Assembly: GCF_004331955.1 (NCBI RefSeq)
Contig: NZ_CP036532.1
Coordinates: 2,294,001 to 2,358,000 of the forward strand
Direction of reading: 5' to 3'
Source of the DNA: Roseitalea porphyridii
GTDB lineage: Bacteria > Pseudomonadota > Alphaproteobacteria > Rhizobiales > Rhizobiaceae
DNA length: 64,000 nt
A program made the translations under genes and the position numbers. Shown here piece by piece: positions 44,446-52,112 of the stretch (the stretch's first letter is position 1; each line of letters starts with the position of its first letter). Under the pieces are notes generated by a model that was not told the DNA's origin, made no database searches, and saw only the letters and a program-made list of their open reading frames with translations.

Positions 44446-45768
44446 TCAGGCGATGGAAGCGGCGATCTGCGGCGCCATGGCCTGCACTTCGGCGATGGGG
44501 CCCGCCAGATCGAGCCGGGTCAGCTGGCCGTCGCGCACCACCTGCTCGCCGGCGAGGAAGACATGGGCGATGTCGGACTTGTTGGTCGAATAGACCAGAT
44601 GCGTGACCGGCTCGAACAGGGGCACGGCATGGGCGCGCTGCACATCGACCAGCACCATGTCGGCGAATTTGCCGGGCTCGAGCGTGCCGATCCGGTCGCC
44701 CGCCTGCAGCGCCGTCGCGCCATCGCGCGTCGCCATGGCGAGCGCCTGCGCCGTGGTCACCGCCTCGGCATCCATTGTCGCGCCCTTGTGCAGCATGGCC
44801 GCCAGCCGCAGCGCCAGCCACATGTCCAGATCGTTGCCGCTGATCGCCCCGTCCGTGCCCAGCGTCACGCGCACGCCGGCGTCCAAAAGATCGGGCACGC
44901 GGGCGATGCCGGAGCCGAGTTTGAGGTTGGAGACCGGATTGTGAACGGCGCTCGCGCCCGTCCGGGCAAGGATGTCGATCTCCTCGTCGTCGAGATGGAC
45001 GCAATGGGCGAGCACCGTGCGCTCGTCGAGCAGGCCCAGATGATCGAGATGCCGGATCACCGAACGGCCGTAGCGGTTCTGGACGTCGGCCTGCTCGGCC
45101 CGCGTCTCGGCGGCATGGACGTGGTAGAGCGCGCCATGCGCCTCGGCGATGTCCTTGGCAAGGCGCAGATTGTCCGGCGAGACGGTGTAGGCGCCGTGCG
45201 GCATGGTCGCCACGAACACATCGTCCGCCTCGGCGAAGTCGGCAATGAAGCGTTCCGCGTCGTTCGGCCGGGTCTCGGCTGTCTTCTTGTCCATGCCCGG
45301 CGGGTCGAAGAAGATGCCGCCCGTTGCGACGCGAAGGCCGACCATGCGCGCCGCCTCGACGGTCTGCCGCGGATACCAGAACATGTCCATGACCGTGGTG
45401 ACGCCCGAAAGGAGCTGCTCGGCGAAACCGACAACCGAGCCCAGCCGGGTCGTTTCGGGATCGAGGATGGCCGCCTCGGCCTTCCACACGGTCTGCAGCC
45501 AGGCTTCGAGCGGCAAATTCTCGACCAGCCCCCGGAACAGGCTGTCGCCGGCATGGCAGTGCGTGTTGATCAGGCCCGGCATGAGAATGTGGCCGCTGCC
45601 GTCGACCACCCTGCCCGCGCGGTCCTTCATCGCTTCGAGCGCGTTTTGGTCGAGGACATGCGCGATGCGCCCGTTCGAGACCGTCACCCCGCCCTTTTCG
45701 ATGACGCGATTGTCCGCGTCGGCGGTGACGACGATGGCGTTCTCGATGATCAGGTCGAATTCGGACAT
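44446..45768 (-). CDS. Amidohydrolase, MTA/SAH/5'-deoxyadenosine deaminase-like
   Basis: A 440-residue ATZ/TRZ-type amidohydrolase. Metal ligands: NTHCHAGDSLFRG (His-x-His), VHAAET, AHCVHLD and GTDGAISGNDLDMW. The last motif and overall length match the 5'-methylthioadenosine/S-adenosylhomocysteine deaminases. It would convert a 5'-modified adenosine to the inosine form before phosphorolysis. It follows the nucleoside permease by 9 bp and precedes PNP. Other cyclic amidine substrates remain possible. Confidence 0.85.
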   Translation of the reverse strand: MSEFDLIIENAIVVTADADNRVIEKGGVTVSNGRIAHVLDQNALEAMKDRAGRVVDGSGHILMPGLINTHCHAGDSLFRGLVENLPLEAWLQTVWKAEAAILDPETTRLGSVVGFAEQLLSGVTTVMDMFWYPRQTVEAARMVGLRVATGGIFFDPPGMDKKTAETRPNDAERFIADFAEADDVFVATMPHGAYTVSPDNLRLAKDIAEAHGALYHVHAAETRAEQADVQNRYGRSVIRHLDHLGLLDERTVLAHCVHLDDEEIDILARTGASAVHNPVSNLKLGSGIARVPDLLDAGVRVTLGTDGAISGNDLDMWLALRLAAMLHKGATMDAEAVTTAQALAMATRDGATALQAGDRIGTLEPGKFADMVLVDVQRAHAVPLFEPVTHLVYSTNKSDIAHVFLAGEQVVRDGQLTRLDLAGPIAEVQAMAPQIAASIA

Positions 45769-45777
45769 GGCGTTTCC

Positions 45778-46683
45778 TCACGCGTTGCGGCGCATGCGCC
45801 ACCAGGACAGGACCACCAGCACGACGAGCGTCGCCACATAGGGCATCATGTCGGTGAACTGCTGCGGCCAGCCAAGGCCCTGCACCCGGAACGACAGGCT
45901 GTCAACGAAGCCGAACAGGCACACGATCGCCAGAAGCGGCAGCGGCCGCCCGCGCGTCAGAAGCACGGCGACGACGGCGATCCAGCCGCGCCCGGCACTC
46001 ATGTTTTCGACGAACAGGTTGACGTTGGCGATGGAAAGCTGCGCGCCGGCCAGCCCGCACAGCGCGCCGCACGCAACCAGCGCATAAAGCCGCACCCGTT
46101 CGGGGCTGACGCCACCGGCGGTCAGCGCGGCCGGGTTCTCGCCGGCGGCGCGGATGCGCAGGCCGAGCCGGTGCCGCAGGAAGAAAAGGTGCAGACCGAC
46201 GGCGATGGCGATCGCCAGATAGAACAGCGGCGACTGGCCCGACAGCACCGGACCGACAAGCGGCACATCCTCGATCAGCGGCAGCCGGACGCCGTCGAAG
46301 CCGACGATGGCCGGATCGCGGAACGCGCCGGCGACGCCGAAGATGGTCCGCAGCAGATAGGTCGTCAGGCCCGCCGCAAGCAGGTTGAGGGCGATCGACA
46401 CGACGATCGGATCGCCCGGCCGGCGCAGATGGAACTCGGCGAACAGAAGCCCCATCAGCACGCCCGCGAAGATCGCCGCCGTCGCGCCCATCAGCGCCGA
46501 GCCGAAGAAGAACGCGCCGCACACGGCCGCGAACGCGCCCACCAGGATGAACCCTTCGAGCGCGATGTTGAACACGCCCGCACGCTCGCAGATGGCCCCG
46601 CCGAGCGCGGCCAGCAGGATCGGCGTGATGAAGCGGGGCAGCGAGCCGGCGAAGGCCGGATCGAACAGGGCCTCAAGTCCCAT
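45778..46683 (-). CDS. Nucleoside-type ABC transporter permease (NupQ-like)
   Basis: A 301-residue BPD_transp_2 permease with eight or more helices: TPILLAALGGAICERAGVFNIALEGF, RRPGDPIVVSIALNLLAAGLTTYLL and GLRIRAAGENPAALTAGGVSPERVR. It overlaps the first permease by 11 bp. With that permease, the double ATPase and the BMP receptor it forms a nucleoside importer of the Nup/Yuf class. Confidence 0.92.
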   Translation of the reverse strand: MGLEALFDPAFAGSLPRFITPILLAALGGAICERAGVFNIALEGFILVGAFAAVCGAFFFGSALMGATAAIFAGVLMGLLFAEFHLRRPGDPIVVSIALNLLAAGLTTYLLRTIFGVAGAFRDPAIVGFDGVRLPLIEDVPLVGPVLSGQSPLFYLAIAIAVGLHLFFLRHRLGLRIRAAGENPAALTAGGVSPERVRLYALVACGALCGLAGAQLSIANVNLFVENMSAGRGWIAVVAVLLTRGRPLPLLAIVCLFGFVDSLSFRVQGLGWPQQFTDMMPYVATLVVLVVLSWWRMRRNA

Positions 46684-47746
46684 CGCCGCCCTCCGTTTCG
46701 GTGCGCGTGCCCTCGAAGGTGAGGTTCGAGAAGCGGCTTGCGACGAACAGGATGATCACCGCCTGCATGGTGATCGCCAGTTCCTTGGGCACGCCGGCGG
46801 TGCGCTCCATGCCGGCCGCGCCGGTCTGCAGCGCGGCGAAGAAGAAGCCCGACAGCGGCACAGCCCAGGGCACCATCTGCACCAGCAGCACCGCGACGAT
46901 GCCGGTCCAGGCGTAAAGCGGCTGCACCAGCATGCCGTCGGCGTAGCGATAGTGGATGCCGAACACGGCGATCGCGCCGACGAGCCCGGCGATCGCCCCG
47001 CTCATGGCGAGCGTCTGCAGCGCGAGCCACCTGACCGGCAGGCCCGAGGCCTGCGCGAACGGCATCGAATAGCCGGTCATGCGCGTGCGATAGCCGTGCA
47101 CGGTCATCGAGGTGTAGACGATGGCGATCACGGCCGTCGCGATGATGAACAAGATGCCGATATCGAGCCGCGTGCCCGGAAAGAAGGGCAGCCAGGACGC
47201 GTTGTCGATCAGATGCGTCTGCGGCAGGCCGGACTGGACGTCGCGGAACGGATGGCCGACCAAGTAGGAGGTGATGTAGCGCGCCGGATAGTTCAGCAGG
47301 AGCGAACCGACCAGCAGCGGCACGCCGACATAGAGGTAGAGCACGCCGGCCAGCATCGCCCACAGCGCGCCGGCGGCCATGCCCGCCGCGATGCCTGCGG
47401 CGGTCACGAGCAACGGCGGGCCGGGCATGGCGATGCCGACCAGCGCCGCGGTGAACCCGCCGATGACCAGTTGGCCCTCCCCGCCGATGTTGAACAGGCC
47501 GGCGCGGAACGACAGCATCACCGACAGCGCCATGCCGATGATCAGCGCCGACCGCGACAGCGTCGTCATCAGATAGGCATAGCGTCGGCCGCCGAAGGCG
47601 CCGTTCAGGAACCCTTCGAGCGCCCCCCCGAACGAGGCGCCGGCGATCAGCATCAGCACGAACAGGATGCCGAGGATCCAGGCCAGCACCCATATCCAGG
47701 GCGTCAGCTCGCGCATCGGCGACAGGCGGTCCGGCACGCCGCTCAT
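46673..47746 (-). CDS. Nucleoside-type ABC transporter permease (NupP-like)
   Basis: A 357-residue permease: LSFRAGLFNIGGEGQLVIGGFTAAL and the conserved MTGYSMPFAQASGLPVRWLALQTLAMSGAIAGLVGAI. The N-terminal 15 residues are hydrophilic. It overlaps the ATPase stop as ATGA. It is one half of the nucleoside-import channel. Confidence 0.92.
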   Translation of the reverse strand: MSGVPDRLSPMRELTPWIWVLAWILGILFVLMLIAGASFGGALEGFLNGAFGGRRYAYLMTTLSRSALIIGMALSVMLSFRAGLFNIGGEGQLVIGGFTAALVGIAMPGPPLLVTAAGIAAGMAAGALWAMLAGVLYLYVGVPLLVGSLLLNYPARYITSYLVGHPFRDVQSGLPQTHLIDNASWLPFFPGTRLDIGILFIIATAVIAIVYTSMTVHGYRTRMTGYSMPFAQASGLPVRWLALQTLAMSGAIAGLVGAIAVFGIHYRYADGMLVQPLYAWTGIVAVLLVQMVPWAVPLSGFFFAALQTGAAGMERTAGVPKELAITMQAVIILFVASRFSNLTFEGTRTETEGGDGT

Positions 47747-49269
47747 GCGGCCGCCGCCCCGGCCGATGCGTCCTCGCCGTGCGAGAGCATGAAGGCGCCG
47801 ATCCGTTCACGGTCGGCGTCGGCGCGGTCCATCTGCCCAGAGACGCGGCCGCCATACATGACGACGATCCGGTCCGACAGCGCCATGATCTCGTCCAGCT
47901 CGCTGGAGATCAGAAGGATCGCGTGCCCCGCATCGCGCATCTTCAGAAGTTCGCCGTGGATGAAATCGATCGCGCCGATATCGACGCCCCAGGTCGGGTT
48001 CTCGGCGATGATCAGCGGCGTACCGCGCGACAGTTCGCGCGCGACGACCAGCTTCTGCTTGTTGCCGCCGGACATGGTGCCGGCCCGGGCGCGCGGCCCG
48101 GCCACCTTGATGCGATAGCGCGCGATCAGATCGGCGGCAAACCGGTTCATCGCCTCGGTGACCGCGAACGGGCCGCGCCGGAAGCCGTCTTCGTCCATCC
48201 GTCCGATCGACGCGTTCTCGCTGACCCGGCCGGGAAGCGCCAGGCCGACGCGCTGGCGATCCTCGGGAATGTAGGCCATGCCCGCCGCGCGCCGCGCCGC
48301 GACGTCCAGCCCGGCAACGTCCCGGTCCATGATCCTTACCGCGCCGGCATCGGGTTTGCGCAGGCCGGTCAGGGCGTGGACGAGTTCGGCCTGCCCGTTG
48401 CCGCTGACGCCGGCGATGCCGAGGATTTCGCCCTCGCGCACATCGAGCGAAATCGGCCCGACCGCCCGCGCGCCGCGGCCGATGACGAGATCGCGGACCG
48501 AAAGCACAGCCCGTCCCGGCGCGCCGTCGGCGCGCGCCGGATTGTCGTGCAGCGCCCCGCCGACGATGTCGCGGGCGATCTGCTCCTTCGATGTCGAGCC
48601 GATCGGGCCGGAAAAGACCAGCTTGCCGGCCCGCATGACCGACACCGCGTCGGCCATCGCCATCACCTCGTCGAGCTTGTGGGTGATCAGCACGATCGCC
48701 TTGCCCGCCTCCCGGAAGCTACGCAGCACGGCGAACAGCCGATCCGTCTCGGCCGGCGTCAGCACGGCCGTCGGCTCATCGAGGATGAGCATGTCGGCCT
48801 GCAGGTACAGAAGCTTCAGGATCTCGACGATCTGCCGCTGACCGAGCGACAGCGTTGCGACGCGCGCATCAAGATCGATCTCGATGCCGTAATCCGCCGC
48901 GACTTCGGCCAGCGCCCGGCGCGCCTCACCGAAGCGGACGAAGCCGGCCGGCCCGGCCGGTTCGTTGCAAAGAACGACATTCTCGAGGACCGTCATGTCC
49001 TCCTGCAACATGAAATGCTGATGGACCATGCCGAGCCCGGCGCGGATCGCGTGCTGCGGGCTCTTCCAGCGCACGGCCTTGCCGTCGAGCGTGACCGAAC
49101 CCTCCTGCATCGGCACCAGGCCGAACAGCGCGTTCATCACCGTCGACTTGCCCGCGCCGTTCTCGCCGACGATCGCGTGCACGCTGCCCGAAGCGAACGA
49201 CAGCGACACGTGGTCGACCGCCGTCAGCGGACCGAAGCGGACCACGATATCGCGCATGTCCACCTGCAT
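47743..49269 (-). CDS. Nucleoside-type ABC transporter ATP-binding protein (NupO-like)
   Basis: A 508-residue double ABC protein. Domain 1 is canonical (GENGAGKSTVM, LSLGQRQIVEILKLL, LILDEPTAVL). Domain 2 is degenerate at Walker A (GVSGNGQAEL), as usual in this class, but keeps MSGGNKQKLVVARELS. MAYIPEDRQRVGLAL is typical of BMP-linked ATPases. A second ATG at 49257 has AGGTGG before it and is a possible start. Confidence 0.93.
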   Translation of the reverse strand: MQVDMRDIVVRFGPLTAVDHVSLSFASGSVHAIVGENGAGKSTVMNALFGLVPMQEGSVTLDGKAVRWKSPQHAIRAGLGMVHQHFMLQEDMTVLENVVLCNEPAGPAGFVRFGEARRALAEVAADYGIEIDLDARVATLSLGQRQIVEILKLLYLQADMLILDEPTAVLTPAETDRLFAVLRSFREAGKAIVLITHKLDEVMAMADAVSVMRAGKLVFSGPIGSTSKEQIARDIVGGALHDNPARADGAPGRAVLSVRDLVIGRGARAVGPISLDVREGEILGIAGVSGNGQAELVHALTGLRKPDAGAVRIMDRDVAGLDVAARRAAGMAYIPEDRQRVGLALPGRVSENASIGRMDEDGFRRGPFAVTEAMNRFAADLIARYRIKVAGPRARAGTMSGGNKQKLVVARELSRGTPLIIAENPTWGVDIGAIDFIHGELLKMRDAGHAILLISSELDEIMALSDRIVVMYGGRVSGQMDRADADRERIGAFMLSHGEDASAGAAAA

Positions 49270-49301
49270 GGGTGCGGACCTCGAAAGGGCTGGAAGGAGG
49301 G

Positions 49302-49327
49302 GCGCGCCGCCGGCTCCGGCGGCGCGC
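49302..49327 (-). other. Perfect GC-rich stem-loop between BMP receptor and ATPase genes
   Basis: GCGCGCCGCCGG and CCGGCGGCGCGC form a 12-bp perfect stem around two bases. It lies directly after the receptor gene on the transcribed minus strand and lacks a T-run. Probably an mRNA-stabilising or attenuating hairpin that raises the receptor:ATPase ratio. Confidence 0.55.
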
Positions 49328-49335
49328 GGAAGTGC

Positions 49336-50349
49336 TTACTGCGCGAACATCGGGTCTTCGAGTTCAAGTTCGCCCGACGTGATCATCTCAGCCGCGTCGG
49401 TGATCGCCTCGACCAGTTCGGGGCGCTCGGTGACCAGGCACTCGCTGTCTGCCCAGCTTTCCTCCTCGAGCGCGACCAGCGACATGCCGCCTTCAGCAAG
49501 GCCGAGCGACATGGTGACCTGTTCGTCGCCCTCGATGATCTGCTCGATCGCCTGCACGATGGCGTTGTCGACGCGCTTGAGCGTGGAATCGACCAGAAGG
49601 CCGGGGGCTTCCGCGCACCAGTCGACATCGACCGAAAACGCCTTGAAGTCGTTCTCGCGGGCCGCCTCGAACACGCCGAAATCACCGCCCGCGGTGGCCG
49701 TGAAGATGACATCGGCGCCGGCGCCGTGGATCGCCACGGCCTGCTCCTTGGCGCGCACCGGATCGGCGAACGGGTTCTCGCCGCCCACCCAGCGCACATC
49801 GACCTCGATGTCCTCATTGACGGACTTTGCGCCCTGGGCATAGCCGTCCGTGTAGCGGTGCAGGAACGGGATATCGAGCGCGCCGACCACGCCGACCCGG
49901 TCGTTCTCGGTCAGCATGCCGGCGGCGACGCCGACCAGATAGCTCGCCTCATATTCGCGGAAGACCGCGCAATGGACGTTGTCGGGCCGGTTCTCGATGC
50001 ACTGGTCGACGATCAGATAGTCGATGTCGGGTGTCGTCGGGGCGAGCTGGGCGACGATGTCGTTGAACTCGAAGCCGAGCAGCACGATGATGTCGGCGCC
50101 CTCGTTGACCGCCGCATTGACATTGTCGAGACGGGCGGCGGCGGTGGAGCTCTCGAACGTCTGAACCTCGGCGCCGAACATCTCGCCGGCGCGCTCGGTG
50201 CCCGTCTGGCCGAGCTGCAGGAACGCGTTCACGCCGATCGGATCGGGCGAGACGTAGATGAACAGCTGGTCGTCCTGGGCATGGGCGACACCGGTGGCGG
50301 CGAGCGCCGCGACACCGGCGGCGGAAATCATGGAACGCAACGTCTTCAT
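49336..50349 (-). CDS. BMP-family nucleoside-binding protein
   Basis: A 337-residue periplasmic lipoprotein-like/BMP (PnrA/Med) receptor. Its signal peptide is MKTLRSMISAAGVAALAATGVAHA, with no lipobox Cys, so it should be soluble. It has EGADIIVLLGFEFND, YLVGVAAGMLTENDRVGVVGALDIPFLHRYTDGYAQGA and GADVIFTATAGGDFGVFEAA. BMP receptors bind purine nucleosides. It is first in the operon that continues through importer, deaminase, phosphorylase and two SDRs. Confidence 0.92.
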   Translation of the reverse strand: MKTLRSMISAAGVAALAATGVAHAQDDQLFIYVSPDPIGVNAFLQLGQTGTERAGEMFGAEVQTFESSTAAARLDNVNAAVNEGADIIVLLGFEFNDIVAQLAPTTPDIDYLIVDQCIENRPDNVHCAVFREYEASYLVGVAAGMLTENDRVGVVGALDIPFLHRYTDGYAQGAKSVNEDIEVDVRWVGGENPFADPVRAKEQAVAIHGAGADVIFTATAGGDFGVFEAARENDFKAFSVDVDWCAEAPGLLVDSTLKRVDNAIVQAIEQIIEGDEQVTMSLGLAEGGMSLVALEEESWADSECLVTERPELVEAITDAAEMITSGELELEDPMFAQ

Positions 50350-50578
50350 GGGCGGGGCCTCTCTGTTGAATGTTCTCGTCCGGCACGCCGGCTTGCCGCG
50401 ATATTGGGCAGCAACGGCGCCCTCCGTCCAGCCGGACTTTCTTGCGGGGCGGGCGGGCGGCGGTCTTGCGGCGAGCGGCAGCGGGGCGCGCCCGGCAGGC
50501 TCGCGGCGCGAAGGGGGCCGGTCCGAAGCCTGTGTGCATTGCGGATTGTCTTCATTTCAGACAATTATTAACCCACCG

Positions 50579-50590
50579 TGACAATTGTCA
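50579..50590. promoter_or_regulatory. Candidate SorC-type operator, BMP receptor/cupin gap
   Basis: TGACAATTGTCA is a perfect 12-bp palindrome 48 bp before the cupin start; CAGACAATTATT at 50558-50569 is a weaker neighbour. It is the best-formed of the four TGAC-N4-GTCA sites. The divergent gap (50350-50637, 288 bp) holds nothing else I recognise. Confidence 0.62.
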
Positions 50591-50637
50591 ATCCGCCCCC
50601 GGCATCGATCCCGGACGGCGGCGCAAGAGGAGCAAGT

Positions 50638-51024
50638 ATGGTGCCAGACTGGTTCGTGCGCGCCGGGGACAGGCCGGAATTCTGGACCGGCGAGCGCTGC
50701 TTCATCACCGAACTGATGAACCATCCGGCCGAGCCGGCGGTGTCGCTGGCCGTCGCCCGCGTCGAGCCGGGCGTGACCACCCAGCTTCACCGGCTCGACG
50801 GCGTCACCGAGCGCTATGTGGTGCGCAAGGGGCGCGGCATCGTCGAGGTCGACGGCATCCAGCAGCGCCTTGAAACGGGCGATCAGGCCTTGATACCGGC
50901 GGGCGCCGCCCAGCGCATCGAGAACGACGGCGACACCGATCTCGAGTTCTACTGCGTGTGCACGCCGCGCTTCTTTCCCGAAAGCTACATCGATCTGGAA
51001 ACGCCCGGCGACGCGAGCGCCTGA
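50638..51024 (+). CDS. Small cupin protein, possible CupA-like thio-sugar-phosphate lyase
   Basis: A 128-residue single-domain cupin. Motif 1 reads GVTTQLHRLDGVTERYVVRKG, keeping His and Glu but with Leu at the second His position. Motif 2 reads GDQALIPAGAAQRIEN and lacks the usual His. It ends FFPESYIDLE. AGAGGAG precedes the ATG at 50638. In Rhodospirillum rubrum a cupin (CupA) removes methanethiol from 1-methylthioxylulose 5-phosphate after the RuBisCO-like protein. The shared operator with this island makes a similar role worth testing, but the family link is not certain. Confidence 0.7.
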   Translation: MVPDWFVRAGDRPEFWTGERCFITELMNHPAEPAVSLAVARVEPGVTTQLHRLDGVTERYVVRKGRGIVEVDGIQQRLETGDQALIPAGAAQRIENDGDTDLEFYCVCTPRFFPESYIDLETPGDASA

Positions 51025-51050
51025 GCCGGTCACGCCGTAGTCTGGTCTGC

Positions 51051-52019
51051 TCAGACCCAGGGCAGACGGTCCAGATCGACATTGCCGCCGGTGACGATCA
51101 CGCCGACGCGCTTGCCGGCAAACGTCCCGCGATTGTTGAGGATCGCCGCCAGCGCCACCGCGCTCGACGGTTCGATCACGATCTTCATGCGCGTCCAGAC
51201 CAGACGCATCGCCGCCACGATCTCCGCTTCCGAGGCGGTCAGGATGTCGGCCACATGGCGCGACACGAAGTGCCAGGTCAGCGGCTTGAGCGGCGCGCGG
51301 AGCCCGTCGGCGATGGTCTGCGGCGCATCGTCGGCGATCAGGTGCCCGGCCCGCAGCGAGCGCAACGCGTCGTCGGCCTGTTCGGGTTCGGCGCCGAAGA
51401 CCTTGACCTGGGGCGCCTCGGCCGCGAGCGCCAGACAGGTGCCCGAGATCAGCCCACCGCCGCCGATCGGCGCGATCACCGCGGCGAGGTCCGGGATTTG
51501 GTCGATCAGTTCGCGCGCGCAGGTCGCCTGTCCGGCGATCACGCGGGCGTCGTTATAGGGGTGGACGATCCCGGCGCCGGTGCGGTCGACCAGTTCGGCC
51601 AGCGCCGCCTCGCGCGCCGAGGTCGACGGCACGCATTCGACGATCTCGCCGCCATAAGAGCGGACGGCGGCCTTCTTGGCTTCCGACGCCGTCGACGGCA
51701 TGACCACATGGCAGGCGATGCCCCGCCGGCCGGCCGCAAAGGCGAGCGCGGCGCCGTGATTGCCGGAGGAATGGGTGGCGACGCCGGCCCTCGCCTGTTC
51801 CTCATCGAGCCCGAACACGGCATTGGAGGCTCCGCGCGCCTTGAACGCGCCGGTCTTCTGCAGGTTCTCGCATTTGAAGAACAGCGACGCGCCGGTCAGC
51901 CCGTCGATGAAGGTCGAGGTCAGAACGGGCGTCCGGTGCAGGTGCGGCGCGATGCGCTCGTGCGCCTTTGCGACATCGGCAGGGCCCGGAAGCGCGGTCG
52001 CGTCCTCGGTGTCGGTCAT
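51051..52019 (-). CDS. Threonine/serine dehydratase-like PLP enzyme
   Basis: A 322-residue fold-type II PLP enzyme: FFKCENLQKTGAFKARGASNAV (Schiff-base Lys), ATHSSGNHGAALA (phosphate/carboxylate loop), GGGGLISG (PLP phosphate) and a C-terminal VTGGNVDL. It lacks the C-terminal ACT domain of biosynthetic IlvA, so it is the catabolic, serine-racemase-like or hydroxyaspartate ammonia-lyase type. GGGAG precedes the ATG. It is convergent with the cupin gene and not obviously part of the island. Confidence 0.88.
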   Translation of the reverse strand: MTDTEDATALPGPADVAKAHERIAPHLHRTPVLTSTFIDGLTGASLFFKCENLQKTGAFKARGASNAVFGLDEEQARAGVATHSSGNHGAALAFAAGRRGIACHVVMPSTASEAKKAAVRSYGGEIVECVPSTSAREAALAELVDRTGAGIVHPYNDARVIAGQATCARELIDQIPDLAAVIAPIGGGGLISGTCLALAAEAPQVKVFGAEPEQADDALRSLRAGHLIADDAPQTIADGLRAPLKPLTWHFVSRHVADILTASEAEIVAAMRLVWTRMKIVIEPSSAVALAAILNNRGTFAGKRVGVIVTGGNVDLDRLPWV

Positions 52020-52112
52020 ATCGTCGTCTCCCGTCCCTTTCGGCCATCCTGCGCCGCCGGACCCTTGACCGGTATCAACGCGCGCGAGTTTCGTCCATGC
52101 CATCCCGTTCGC

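Noticed and set aside
43615-46722. Open frame of about 1035 codons on the plus strand opposite the nucleoside-salvage operon
   Set aside because: It mirrors PNP, amidohydrolase and permease genes, has arginine/glycine-rich shadow composition and no domain or ribosome site. High GC keeps antisense frames open.
47779-50571. Open frame of about 930 codons on the plus strand opposite the NupO-like and BMP genes
   Set aside because: Antisense shadow of two clear transporter genes; composition rich in Arg, Asp and His without any recognisable motif.
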